Shown in pieces: positions 48,228-62,300 of a stretch of 64,000 bases of DNA. Under the pieces are notes generated by a model. The model was not told the origin of the DNA, searched no databases, and worked only from the letters and a program-made list of their open reading frames with translations. The translations under genes and the position numbers were made by a program. The DNA comes from Annona cherimola (lineage: Eukaryota; Streptophyta; Magnoliopsida; Magnoliales; Annonaceae), in contig CM059977.1 of assembly GCA_030490835.1 (NCBI GenBank), forward strand, positions 25,091,335 through 25,155,334, given 5' to 3'. The first letter of the stretch is position 1. Every line of letters starts with the position of its first letter.

Positions 48228-50314
48228 ATGGAGAAGTCTTCAACAGACGTGCTTTCCGATTCCAAGGAAGACGACGAGTTCATTGAATCGGGTCCCCAGT
48301 CACTGTCTGGAAACCCTAATCCCGAGAAATCTTCCCCCCCGAAGCTGAATTTCATGGGAATCTGTAAGTTCCGAAGTCCAAAAACCTAGCTTTTCGCCTT
48401 CTTCATTGAGCTGGCGCTGTTGATAATTGTTGCCGTTACAAGCTCAAAACAGTCTTTTTTCCCGTTTTCCACTGATTTCTGGAATCTTTATTAATGACTG
48501 GTATAGTGAGTTGGATGCGAGAGAATTCTTCTTTTCTACTTGAGTTTGATGTACTATTCTTGTGGACCTTGCATGTTCTTCTGTTTAAGAACGGAAGCAA
48601 TTTTCAACTTGTATTTATGGGTTTTTTCTCTTCTTTCTTCTGTGCTAGGACATTTTTTTGTTTCCTTAATGCCTTGTTGAGAAAAACTACAATGTCCTTT
48701 TTTTTTTTTTCCTTTTTTCTTTTTTGATGGAAAACTACAATGTCTCTTTGATATGTATCTTTTTCATCTAGTTTCGCATGGGGGCAGTATTCAGCAGACG
48801 GAGAACAACAACGATTTTCGTTCGTTGGATGGAAACAGTGGCGATCGGAAATGTGACGATGGTGGCATATTTGCTGTTGGCCCATCAGAACAAGACTTCT
48901 CCGCCCAAGAGAATTTTGGGATGGATAATGCCACGGCGAATGAAGCTGTGCATGCTGAAATTAGCCCTGACAAATTTGGGACTGGAAAATTTGCCCCTGA
49001 ATTCTTAAGAACGGATTCCTTTGGGATGGAAAGTTTTAATTGCAGGGTGGCTTCACATAGCGGGGAACTGGATTGCGTGCAGGTGCTGCCTACTTTTTTC
49101 GACTTGTTAGCAATTTCCAATTTATGTGTCGTACCAGAATAATAAACCATTCCTCTTCCTGGAAATGCAGCAGGGGAAACTAGTTGGCGTGATTTCAGAT
49201 GATGATGAAAGCTTGGAGGGGATTACTCCATCTTCTACTTCTCCTTTTGCAGAAAACAGAGGTTTTATTAATTCCCTAATGCTTGATTCTTTCACTTTAT
49301 AACTCCTTCCAATATACCCTAATGCATCATGATGTAAGATTCAGACGGAATTGAACGATTGACTCCCTCTTGTTCTGAAGATCACATGGAAGTACAAAAT
49401 TCAACTCCTGCTTCCCATGAGGGCTATTTGGAGTCTGTAAGTGACTTTCCATTTTCAGCATTTCATTTTTTGGGCCCAATCAAAGTATACAAAGAAGCAT
49501 AATGTGCATGATATGATGCCTGCTATGTTGATTCATTAGTAAATTTTGATTCCCTGCTATTTTGATCCATTTGACTTACCATTTAAATGCTTGATATGCC
49601 CATCTCACACAGTTTTCTTTTGTGCTTAAGAGTCTAGGTACTGTGTTTCAACTGAATTTATCATTATGTCTAGGGAGTCCAATGTTGATATGATTGTCGA
49701 ACTCTTTCAAACAGAAAGAGCTCCAGTTGATGGAGACAAGACTTTAACTTTAACTCAAAAGATTAGTAATTTCCTTTCGCTAAGGAAAATGTTATCAAGA
49801 ACAGATACCCTATCTTTCCTTCTTTCCATTGCTCTCAATAAAATTCTTTAATCATAAGAAAACTTGAAATTTTATTATGTGTTTTAAAAAATGTGTGGCC
49901 AGCCTATCCACCTGACTTCATGCATTTTGTTTACATTTATGTTCAGTTTGTCTTCTTCAGCGCATGTTGAAATACTTTATTCTGTTTGTTTTTCTATTTC
50001 TTATAGATGATGTTTTAATTTTATTCTGTTTTTGTGCAATTGGCAGAATGGGAATATAGATATGGAAGTTGTTGTCACCCCTGATTTTCTTTTCCACGGG
50101 GATAAACTCTTAAATAGTTCTCCATTGATGTTTTCCCCCAATTGTGTTAAACTCAACAATGTGAATGCAAGTGGAAGCAATGAACCAGCTTGCTGGCAAT
50201 GGTCAGTTGATGACATTCTTCATATTGAGCATCAATGGAGCGAACATGTGTGTTCTCCTTCCTATTTATTTGATATTCTTCGGTGTCTGGTTCTTATAGA
50301 GTAGCTCAAGTGTG

Positions 50315-50345
<31 letters not shown>

Positions 50346-53300
50346 TTTTGGGGGGGCAAATGTGATTGGTTTCAGGCTAGAACTGGATTGGTTAAACTTC
50401 AGCTTAGACCAGGAAGTGTAAGCGGAGAACAAACTGGGCACGGTACTCATCCTGATTCTTTCCCCACAAGCCTATATTTTACTACTATCTTGTATATTTT
50501 TTGAAGAGATCAATTCAGTTTTCCAGTAAAATCTATCTTGTATATTTTTTGAAGAGTTCAATTCAGTTTTTCAGTAAAATCATTATTGGCTTTTTTTAAT
50601 AATTGGGTTGACATTGCTGTCATGAGTTCTTTTCTTTCTTTTTTCCTTACCCTGATGATTGGGAGCCAAATTTCTGTTCCTTCATACTTTTTCATTGATA
50701 ATCTTTTAGTCATTCCTTGGAAGTAGCTGCAGAAATTGAACTACATTCAAGCTATCCATGTGATGTCCGTCTGAGACAAAAAGTGTGCTCCACTGGTAAG
50801 AAGAAAAGGGATGTATAACAAAAAAAAAATCCATTCCATCTTTAGGACAGGATCCATCCAATTGAAAATATGCATTATCATTGGTTAATTGAATGATACT
50901 ATGTAATAATCAATTGGTTGATATGCATTTATGGTGTTTTGTGTATAGTCCAAACCTTCATGTTGTTACTTTTAAGATAAGAAACAATTCGACTTAGGCT
51001 CCTACAGTATTATTCCTTTTTCGCAAGCCATAAGAATAATGTGATTGAGAGTTTTGTATATTTTTGACTGACATGGTCCTTTTCCTATTCTTGCATTTTA
51101 CTCCTAGTTCAATTTGTAGATGTATATCGGGTTGCATGTATTGTCCAATGTTTCAATGTTTACAATGGTATTTACATTTAGAATTGGTTCATCCCCTTTT
51201 CAACCTTATGGCAAGTTAATAGAGTTGTAGTTTAGGAAATGCTTAAAGCCAGCCAGTAGCATGCACATGCATACCCATCGCATGGCAACTTTCACTTGAG
51301 GCACCATGCTTAAGCATCATGTTGATTTGCTTTGAGTAGATAAAGGTAGTGTAATTTTAAGTTTTTTAATTTAGGGGTGTTTGGCAAACACAAAAACTTT
51401 TCCAACCAAAACATTTCAATCTCTACAACTACCCTATTTTTTAAATTATTATTTTTTTTAAATTTTCCTTTATAAATACCATACTTTTCAATTATTTCTT
51501 CATAACTACCCATGCAACTAACCTATTTATTTTAACTTTATTATCTTTACTCCTCATCATTAACCTATCATGTCACATCATTTTCTACCAATTCAAAAAC
51601 TTTTCACCAAAAACTTTTTATCAAAAGTTTTACCACTTCCCAGACATAATCTTAATTAGCTAGAAATCTGGTAGCAGACTACTGGCTATTGGAATCTGCT
51701 GATGACGATATATATTCACTGTTTTGCCTTCATTGGAGCATCTCTTTTGAAGACGCAGTTGGTTATTGGTAATATTGGTTTAAATTTCTCTGGATATGTG
51801 AACCTTGAATGACCTGAAGTGCATTTGATGTTGTTGAAGTTTGACCTGGGGCTAGATTTCTTTCTTGGTCATGCTTATGGCTAGGAAAGGAAATATTATG
51901 TCTGATTCTCATGTTTATGATGTATCCTACTTGAGTTTTCCCCCCTAGTACCACTTTCCTTGACAATCTTAACTCATCAATTTATGTTTAGTGCTTTCTC
52001 GTAGTAGTTTCTAACCATTGTCTGTCTGGTTATGAGTTTTAATTCATTGCTTGTTTTCCAGGGACAAATTCACCGCTTGTTTTTCTTTCTTAGCATGAAC
52101 TTAATTGAATTTTCATCTAACTTCCTTTTTGGTGTGATTTTTTTGTTAATTTAATCAGAATTATGCAGTCAAATTTACCATGTTTCAGTTAATTGATGCT
52201 TGGTAATTGTTTGTGCAAAAAATATTTTTTCCCCTAGATATTGTAAAGTTAACAGTTGGTATCAGTGATCCTCAATGGCATGAGAAGGAGCAACGAATTT
52301 GTTCAATGTCTGCCGGATACAAAGCTTTATGGAATTCTGTGTCTCAGTGAGTTCTTTATCTTGAACTTCTTTTGATACAGTGTCAGGTCTCCTGTGAACT
52401 ATGTAGGTATCTACAGACTGCTAGCAAATACAGGCCTATTATTATCAATCATTGGCATTTATTTTCCATCACCTAGAAGGTTTCAGTAGCTTTCCCTCTA
52501 TTACATCTGATGCATTTTAATTTTTCCTCATTTCAGGGTGGGGAATCAAGAGGAAGACTTCATGGGGAAGAACAGCATGTTCATGCTAAAGCGTTTTCTT
52601 GCTAGGTGAGAGAATGGAAGTAAATATTCTCCTTCTTGTCCCCCCCTTGCTCTGCACCAAACCATATTTTGTTTATTCTGCACTGTGTGTCTTAGTGGCT
52701 ATAGGGCTAAGTGAAAGTAAGTCTCTTCATCTCTCTTATTAAATGCATTGCCAGGTGTCTAAAGTGAAAAACTATCATAGTTACTTGCTAGCAAATAACG
52801 TAGGTTTACTTATTTTAGAAGCCTCAACCAAGCAGCCTTTTCATATTCATTCAGAATAGTGGTCCCGATTTAGCTGTCATTTTTCTTTTGCTTATAACAA
52901 GAATTCTGGGTTCAAATCTCTTATTACTATTTCATGCAACAGGCATGCCATTTAAGGTGATTCCTTCACCATATCATATCAGGATTTTTTCTACGTCTTA
53001 TCTTGAAAAATCCCACATTGTGTGACATGTAGAATACTTGTAGGTCCCATCTCTTTAGAGCTCATGTGTGTTCTTCCTGCTGCAGAATTTAGAACAATAC
53101 CCCATGTCAGAGATTAAAATTAATAAAAATATAAAAATATAATCACTTTAGTGAGCTGTGGCTCATTAGATGGTTCGAAAGGGTAATTGTGAGCTGGAAT
53201 AGATGAGCACATTGACTGGCATGACAATAAGGTCTTTGCCTGCATCCTTAATGGGCGTGAGTTTGAGCTTTGGAATAGCCTCTTCAAGAAAAAGCTGGTA

Positions 53301-56300
53301 TGTCTTCGTACTTCTCACCCTGCCTCTACATTGGCAGCAACCTCATGCATTAGTTCCGTGGTCCTTTTTTTTTTTTTTTTTTTTTCCATCAAGAAAAGTA
53401 TTCTATGCCCCACTCGATGGTCCTAAGGTAAATTGTGAACTAAACCAGAAGATGCCTTATCCTGATGCAAGTTTGAGTCTAGGAAATAGTCTTTTCTGTG
53501 GAAAAAAGGTATGGTTTCGTAAATCTTGCCCTCCCCAAAACACTTGTTGGCAGTTGTGAAAACACTTGTTGACATTGGTTCCTTGTACATTTCCTAAATT
53601 GCAGGCCAGGATGGATCCTTGATGGAATAAGTTTGATAGATAGCTTGGATTTAGTGAAATTAATCTATTCAAGTCATTTTTTGAGTACATTTGTCTGATG
53701 GCACCAATTTTCTTTTTCTTTTACTACGAAGCTATGGACATACATGTTTTTTCTTCTTGCACTATTTTGTCACTATCATGACTCATGAAGCGTTCATTTA
53801 CTTTCTTTTTTGTATTAATGGCTACCTCGATTGCATTTTGTCTTGATGTTGATCTTACTACTTGTTGCATATTTAAGGCTGATACCGATTTTAATTTCTG
53901 GTTTGTTGTAATGCCTGTTTTACTAACAAAATTTAACAATTTCAGTACTGATGAGCCCTTTGAAGATATCATCTATCCCGAAGGTGATCCTGATGCAGTG
54001 TCAATTAGTAAGAGGGATGTTGAGCTATTGCAACCAGAGACATTCGTTAATGACACTATTATTGACTTTTATATTAAGTAAGTTAAAATGCTGGAATTAA
54101 TTCCTTGTTAGCTGGGAAAAAGAGTAATTTGATTTCATTTCCACCATTCCTTCTCCAAAGCAATTTCTTTAATCTCTGAGGGAAAATCGATCCTTCTAGA
54201 TTACCATGCTGTGTGGAATGCATCATTTTGCAACATTCTCACTCCCTTCATCAATTCATCCCTATGCAATCTCTATCTTTTTATTCTATTTATGCTATGA
54301 ACTTGTTTTTATTTTTATTTTTATTGTTTCCTTTTCTAAATATGCATTTACTCCAGTCCATATGCACACTGTATCATTACTATACCGCATCTAAATTCTA
54401 TTGGCAATGTAGGGTATTGCTATACTGCATGGGGCTATAAAAGTATGTTCTGAAATATGGGTCGATATTAGCCCCATGGCTGCCAATTTGAATGAGCTTC
54501 TATATCGGACAAAGTCGCAGTTGTGAATTAGCAGTTTTGTTTTATTTCCTCAATTGCAGTTAAAACTTACAATCTTAAGCATGTATAAAAAACTTATTGA
54601 TATTAGGTGTTCTGTAGCATGAAAATTTAAGGTAAGTGCAATCCAAATGTGAATAGTGAACTAGTTTGATGTTCGGCTATTCCATCTATCTTAAAAATTC
54701 TACTTTTTGCTCATCATTATCTATATTTCTCATCATTAATGCTGAGCTATTATATGTTCATTCACTTTATCACTGATATTATCTTATGTATTAGCATCAT
54801 CGGCATTTCTTTTTATTTTGGTTTTATGGTTCCATTATCTAAGCACACCTTAAGTATTTAGGTTATTAAAATCCAAGCAAAATGTTCAACAGCGTCAATG
54901 CTAAAGGTTGGGATTGCTGAACCCCTGGATATGATATAATTTCACACCAATGCTAATTATCAAAAATTGATGGCACTCACGTGTTGTTGCTGAAAATTCA
55001 AAGCTTCACCATCATAGCCATGCATTGGAGATTCAGCATTTGACAATCTTTATGCTGTGCCTACAATCTCATTTTTGTACTGGTTTTGATCTGCTCTGGA
55101 ACCTGGTGGATTATCACCTGACCATTTTCAGAAATTGAACTTTAAAAAAGCTTGTACTTCTAAGAAAGACTCAGTTCCTTGAATGGTTTTGAATATTGAC
55201 TAATACTGTATGGATACCAGCTGAGTCTGATGCAGGATTGTGGGCTTATTAGTTGGCATCTGAAAATGCCCTTTTTGGCTTTTTGTCATGCTTATTGGCT
55301 ACTTCAGGGAGAGAATGAACTGATAAACCCTTATTTGTATGTGTAAAAGATGAACTAACTATGTATTCTTGCATTTTCTAGTTTTTTTTTTTTAATTTTT
55401 TTTTTTTTTTGCCTTGAAAAATGATCAGAAACTGATAAGATACATCCACATTGTATCTGTTTGATGGTGAACTAAATATGCCCAAATACAAATATTCCAT
55501 ACCACAATCTTGGGCAAGGATTATTCTTTTCTTGAATTCATGGAAGTTTACTTTTTATCACTGCATCCCAGTGATTCATAAACCCAATCCTTCTTGTGGA
55601 ATTTTGGTTGCTGATAGCTGAGGTGGGTACATGTCCAGTATCCATGCCTAAAGATAAGTTACGCCAAACTTTACTAATGAAGGCAGGAGCAATGACTTGT
55701 TAAGTCAGGCTCGCCTTCTTAAGGATCCTGCTGCTTTGCTTCATTTTCCACAGAATTGACAATCTCAGTTGCATCCCAAAACATGGTTAGGACCTTGGCC
55801 TTTTTCCAGTTAGAATATTCTTTTCTCATAGTGAATACATTGTTGATGTTAAATCTGGTGGTAATTAATATCCAATATCAAGAGATACTTTTGTCATCGA
55901 AGCTCTGAGTGAAGAACATTGTCGCGACATTGGGCATTATGTTATGGTAAATTTCAAGGAAATAGAAGAGAAGAAAAGGTTGATTTGATACACAAGGACA
56001 GAAGGAGATAGTGAGAAACTTAGAAATACTTTATTGCATTCATCCTTCATGTTTTCCATTATTTTCTTATATAATTCATGCCAGAGCTTTAATTTATGTT
56101 TCATCAGGATGATTCTCATTATAGTTCATTTTACTAACAGATATTTAAAGAATAAAATCCAACCCGAAGCCAGTCGCAAGTTCCATTTCTTCAACAGCTT
56201 TTTCTTCCGTAAGCTAGCTGACCTGGACAAAGATCCAGGAAATGCAAAAGAAGGCCGAGCAGCTTTCCTACGTGTTCGTAAATGGACACGGAAAATAAAT

Positions 56301-59300
56301 ATATTCGAAAAGGATTACATCTTCATCCCTGTAAATTTCAAGTGAGAATCGTTTGCCACATATTTCATATTTGTGAATGTGTCCTTGGCAGTAGTCTGAA
56401 GTATGAGTTGCTGTAATTTTGCACTACAGTCTTCACTGGAGCTTGATAGTAGTTTGTCATCCTGGAGAAGTAGCAGGTTTCAAAGGCAAGTGAATTCTGT
56501 TGTCTGAATACTTTATGTTTATCTTGTTGTCATGCATTGATGGCTCTGTTTAATTTGTATTATATTGTCATATTTCAGACGAAGAAATTGACAAAGCTTC
56601 TAAAGTTCCATGTATTTTGCACATGGATTCTATCAAAGGAAGCCATGCAGGTCTAAAGAACCTTGTTCAAAGGTGACTTGTCTATTTCAATTTCTGTCCT
56701 AGTTTTACCTGTTTGGTTGCCTATTTGTTGCTTACTGGAAACTCACCTGTTTGGTTAACAGTTTGTTGCTCGTTGGGTGGCAAAGTAGGATATTGATTAT
56801 GGCCTTAGTGGGACTTACTTATTGGAGGTTTAACTTGATGTTTAAATGCATCTTGGTAGTCGTGCTGTCTGATATTTGTGCAATTTCTCCTGTGATATAT
56901 GCCATGTCAGAAATAATCTTTTGAATATGCCAGATTGTGTTTTTTACAAACTAATGCTTGGCTTTCAATTTTCATCTGTTTTGGTTGATTTCATGCACAG
57001 AAGTTGGCATAAAGGTGCTAGCATTCTAGAATTAATGATGAACAGTATCTGCGTTTAATTTGTACTTGAGACCCAAATGAGGGAAAGCTCCAGGAGTCTC
57101 CTGCCTTTGAGGTTGCAAGCAATGCGATAAATATCATTGTGATTGGCTTTTCAATTTTCATGCATTAAAGGGAATTTCCTATAGTTCACAACAACTGAAT
57201 TTCATTTTTACCATTTTATCTTGGAGGATAGCTCTTGTTCTCTTTCATAATAGTAGCAAACTCATTTTTATTTGGAAAGAAATCACTGGTTTTCTGCCTT
57301 TGATGTTGATTGAAATTTTTAACAATTATCCTTGATTTCCCATGGTGAAATGACAGCTATCTATGGGAGGAGTGGAAAGAACGATATGGGTTGTCATCTG
57401 AAGATGTTTCTTTAAGATTTTCCAACCTGAGATTTATCCATCTGGAGGTTTGTCTCACTTTATTAATCAGCATTGTGAAATTAATATCCTTGTTACCTTT
57501 GCTTCTTGGGGAGCATTGGCCCATCTTTATTGTTACCATTATCTTTTTTTCGTTCGTTCTTTATTTGGATCTTTTGTAGAAGGGGAAAAAAAAGAATTGA
57601 AAATGCAAGCTAGGCAATCTGGAGTGAGACAAATTTTTGCTAATCTAATAGTGGGATCATTAGCTTCCTGCAGCAAAAGTGGGTCTTTGTTTTCAAAGTT
57701 GGCTAAGGAGCTTACGGTTGCTAGTGGTGCAAGAACATAGTCTATCCTCCACTACCCACTGAATAGTCTATCCTCCACTACCCACTGAAAATGTTCTGTG
57801 ATATCGGTCTGCAGTATAATTCATGATTTTCTTTTGTCCCTTTCACTGTTCAATTCTCCAGGATATTTCTTCCTTTTTCTTGTTTCTCTTAATGCTCATT
57901 TCTCATCCTACTTTCTGTTTTCTCCACAGAAATATTGTTGAATAACTTGGTGGATAAATAGACAAGTCGGAGGCAGTTAGGAACTCATATGTACGCATCT
58001 TGGAGGCAGTTAGGAACGCATATTTCCAGTTGTGGTGTCTGTTGGGGTTTTAGTGGCATTCATCACATTAATTTGTATCCAGCAACTCTGGATAAGTGGA
58101 GATGGTAGTTGAGGTTATTGTTGTGTTAGGTCCCTGTCATAAGGTTGGGATATTTGGCTTTGGCATCTATGATCTCCCTAGGATGACTCGGAAAATCGAA
58201 GGTTCTTGGTTAGTTCGTTGAAGTCAAAATTTTAACTTGGACAGAGTTTACTCCTTATAACCTTTCTTCATGCTACCCTGGTCTCCTGATGAACTACTTA
58301 CAATTACATGTTGACAGTAGTGATGAGATTGTGTTGAAAACATTAAAGGCAACAGAGGAAAGCCGCTATGAGACAGTTCAATATCTTCCAAAGTCCCTGA
58401 TTTAAAGGATCTTCCGTGTTCTTACTCTTAAGGCACAAAACTTGGAGGGATACCATACATGGAGGCAACACGCTACCACTGAATTCTCAGTTGTTGAAAA
58501 AGCATGACAGCAAAAAATATTGTTATGATTTTACTGTGCTTATTAACATTAGTAATCACATCAATGACTGCCAATTACATTGCCTTTGGTGTCTCTCAGA
58601 TATATTTATTGTAGTATTGTGCTGTATCAATTTTAAAAATAGTGGAATGTTTAATTTGCATGAACACATCTTGGTAGTTGTGAAGTTGTTATAGTTCTCT
58701 TTTAATCGGGATGCATTAAACTTCATTTTCTCATTTTTTGTATTACGTTACAGCTTCCACAACAAGAAAATTCATTTGACTGTGGCCTGTTCTTGCTCCA
58801 TTATGTGGAAATGTTTTTGGATGAAGCTCCAGATAACTTCAACCCCTTCAGGATAACAGAATTTTCAAGCTTTGTGAGTAATCCTTTTTCATCATATCGA
58901 ACTCATGGAGTTTTGCTTATCCTACTGCTTTAGCACCTGATCTGCATGATATTTATTATTTGGGGATCTGTTTTTTCCCTTAAACCTTGGGCCTTCCATC
59001 TGCATCCTGAAGATTTTGAAATTAAGGATGGAAATGCTAGATTTATTCAAGCCTTATTTTTTTTCTTGTCAGTAGTAATGTCTTGCAGTTGCAAGGTGGC
59101 AATCTATAGGATCCAAGCTGATCATTGTGCATGTCCTATGTCATAATCAGAATACCAAGAAAACTAACCATAAGGCAACATTTAGTGTAGGTTATCTGGA
59201 TATTTATTAGATGAGCATTTCATGAAGCTAGTGTGATCAGCTCATTGTCTTTTACACCTGAAAGAGCCTTGCTACAGTGTAGTTGTTCATCTATTTCTGT

Positions 59301-62300
59301 CATTTCCAAATGATTGCTATTGTCTTGACTGCGCTTGGAAATGTTAATCCCGTTATCATCTGCAACTTCCGTTTCAGTAGCCTACGAAATTGGAGTGTTC
59401 TTTATATGCACGCCACACCAAATCAGTTTCTTCTTGTCCCCACCTACTTCACTGAGGCCTATAAAACATTTAATTGTTGAAAATTTTAGATGAACTAGGC
59501 AACCAACTTAAATTCTGTCTTTCCAGTTGCTTGTTCAAGGTGTCCAATACCACACTATAAGGATTCAACATTCAATATTCAAGCATGTGTAACCATTTTT
59601 GGCACCTTATACCTTTTGTTAGGAAACCTACGGCACCTCAGCTTATTTATTTGCAGTGGTTTTACTTCACAGCTAAATACAGACTGGTTTCCACATTTCG
59701 AGGCTTCTCACAAGCGTTCTGTGATCAAGAAAATCATTTTTGAAATTTTGCATGGCCATTCTCAAAAAAATCCTCGAACTGCAGCGGGTAGTCAAAATGG
59801 CTCTCTTAAATTTGAAGAATCTAAAGTCCGGAAAGAACATGTTGCAGAGTTTCTTTCCGAGGGAAGCAGTCCATCCAATAAAAAGGACTATGGTAATTCA
59901 TTTTGCTCAAGCACCAGTGGGGGAATCGAGATTGAACTATTGACGTCATCAACTCATGGTGTTCAGAGTGACAAAGAACAGGAAATTATTTTCAGGGAGT
60001 TTCTTGACTCAGGAGATATGGCAGGGGCGTGCCTAGATGCACGATGTGGAGCATATCAGGAGGTGATGTCTTATCAAAAAACTGTGTCACATTGCAAATA
60101 GAGCTGTTTTTTTCTTGTCATCATTGTCCATCTCAGCTTGTTTAGTATAGGCAATTTCAAAGCAACTTTGTAAAGAGTGTGGAAGGTTCACCATCAGCTT
60201 ACAATCATTTGGTAAAACTTATACTATCTTTTTTGAAAAGATCAAACCTTTATCATGGGAGCCTGCATGTGGCAAGATTCATGTAGTTTTATCAATTGGT
60301 TGAGGAGTGCTTAGGGGAACAGAAAAATCAGAGCCTTGAAAATATCATCGACCTAAGAGCATTGCATCTTTCTCAACTTTTGGTATTCTAATCCAAATGG
60401 GCTTTCCTGCATATGCGTCTGCCATATTATAGCCCCATTCGTGAGAAGAGTCTTGCAGGTGGTTGATCAAGGTGATTCTTTGGGTGGTTCTGTATTTGGT
60501 GTGCTGGGGCCAATAGTCAACCAGTTCATGGTCAGCCATACGCTGATGTTCAACAGAGAAAATTCTTTTTGACCTTGCATCGTCTCAATTTTGCACAAGT
60601 TTAATCCACTTGATGATTTTGTGTGACTAGGTTTATAGATAGTGCATATTCACCATGAACATTCAATATTCCAGATCATGTGTGTAAATAGGCTGCATGA
60701 AGGTTGGTTGGCCACTGCTGATGTGACTGATAGTAGTGCTTTTCATGTTGAATACATCAGAACCGCTCTGATTTTCTTTCTTGTCAGGACCAATATTCAC
60801 ATGGTAGCGACTGGAATTATATGCAATTATAATTGACAGTTAAAATTGTTGAGTTCATGGTCTGACTGGGTTGGCCAGGCAGATTCTTTTGGTCTAATTT
60901 GAGTCAGGACTTGCCTCATTTGGAGCATAAGTTGGCTGCTGTGAGGCATGTATGCTCACGGAGGGTTGATGTCAATCCTGACAGGTAGTCATTAGCTTTG
61001 AGTTCTATTCAGTCATACCAGATTATAGGTCTCTTCCTACTCGTAAAGCTTGGAATAGGTTCAAGAAAATGGTTTTTAACATTTTTCTGTGAGTTGAGAC
61101 CTGCATTCTTTCTTCAACTAGGCTAACGCAAGCAATATGTTAATTTGGTAAAATGGCTATTATGTGCTCACGTGCATAGTAGAGTTCTTTGATTGGTCGC
61201 TTTGAAACAGGGAAGTTAAAACAATAATGCCCTTTGTACGCATTGCATTATTTTGACTCCATATTTCTTGTTATTTCTCTTTACTTATCATCCTAAGAAT
61301 GCTGTGTTTCTCCCGCAGGAGGATGTAGAAGCCAATGAACATACTATATGCTCATCTCCAGATAGAGTTGATTATAAGCAGCAGGATGAAATGGCAGCTG
61401 AACAGGGCCTGCCACTGGACTCTGATAGTCATGTAGAAATTAAGGGACCAGAACTTAATGTGTCATTGCCCCAAGAGATACACAAACAATCCAGGCAGTA
61501 TGTATCTGAGGATGCCTCACCTGAGTTGGTGAGTTCTAGTCCCTGCAATTTGCCCGAGGCTAGCAACAACAATAATGCCATGCCAATTCAAGACAAAGAC
61601 ATTGAGTATTCAGAGGTGGCAGCCGAAACAGATGAAAAACTGGGGTCAGCCTTGCCAGATAGTTCCATATGTAAGCCTGAGAATTTGGATTTGGCTTCTG
61701 GTACAGGAATAGAATCTTATGGTGCTGAGGATGCTCAGGAGGGCAATGCTGTTTCTGAGTGCAATGAGAATTTAAACAATTCATGCTTGAACCAACAAAA
61801 CCATCCTTCCCCACCTCACCAGGACGTTGAAATTGCTGAAAACAATGCACCTGTGGAAGATACTCAGGAGGGGAACGCTGTTTCTGGGAGCAAAGAGACA
61901 CAAGCCAATTTGCACTTGTGCCAGCAAAACCATCATTCCCCATCTCATCAGGAAGTTGAGACCATGGAAAACAACACTGCTGTGGAAGACAAGCATGAGG
62001 AGGATGCTGTTTCCAAGAGCAACGAGTTTGAACAAAGCCATCCTTCCCCATCTCGTCAGGATCTTGAAACTGAGGATCTTGAAACTAAGGAAGACAACAT
62101 GGCAATCGAACATACTCGCGAGGGGGATGCTGTTTCTGAGAGCACTTGGAATCATGGCAATTTGGATTCGAGCCAACAAAAATATCCTTTGCCATCTCAT
62201 CAGGATGACGAAACTATTGAAAACAATGAGCCGTTGGGCGACAATGGCATGCAATTAAGCAATGAAGACTTGGCAGAAGAATCAAAGAGATTGGCTGACG

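Noticed and set aside
48110..48355. Minus-strand open frames over the protease start region
   Set aside because: They overlap a CpG-rich leader and a good sense-strand exon. No family features.
49666..49850. Open frame between protease exons 4 and 5 as an extra exon
   Set aside because: The acceptor needed to keep frame would be unusual, there is no matching donor, and exons 4 and 5 already join in phase with family-like sequence.
57450..57740. Open frame after protease exon 14, possible alternative C-terminus
   Set aside because: It is out of phase with exon 14, and the conserved catalytic exon 15 joins in phase to 57447.
61560..62254. Long minus-strand open frames of about 160 codons
   Set aside because: They are antisense shadows of the repeat-coding last exon of the protease, and their own repeats follow from the DNA repeats.
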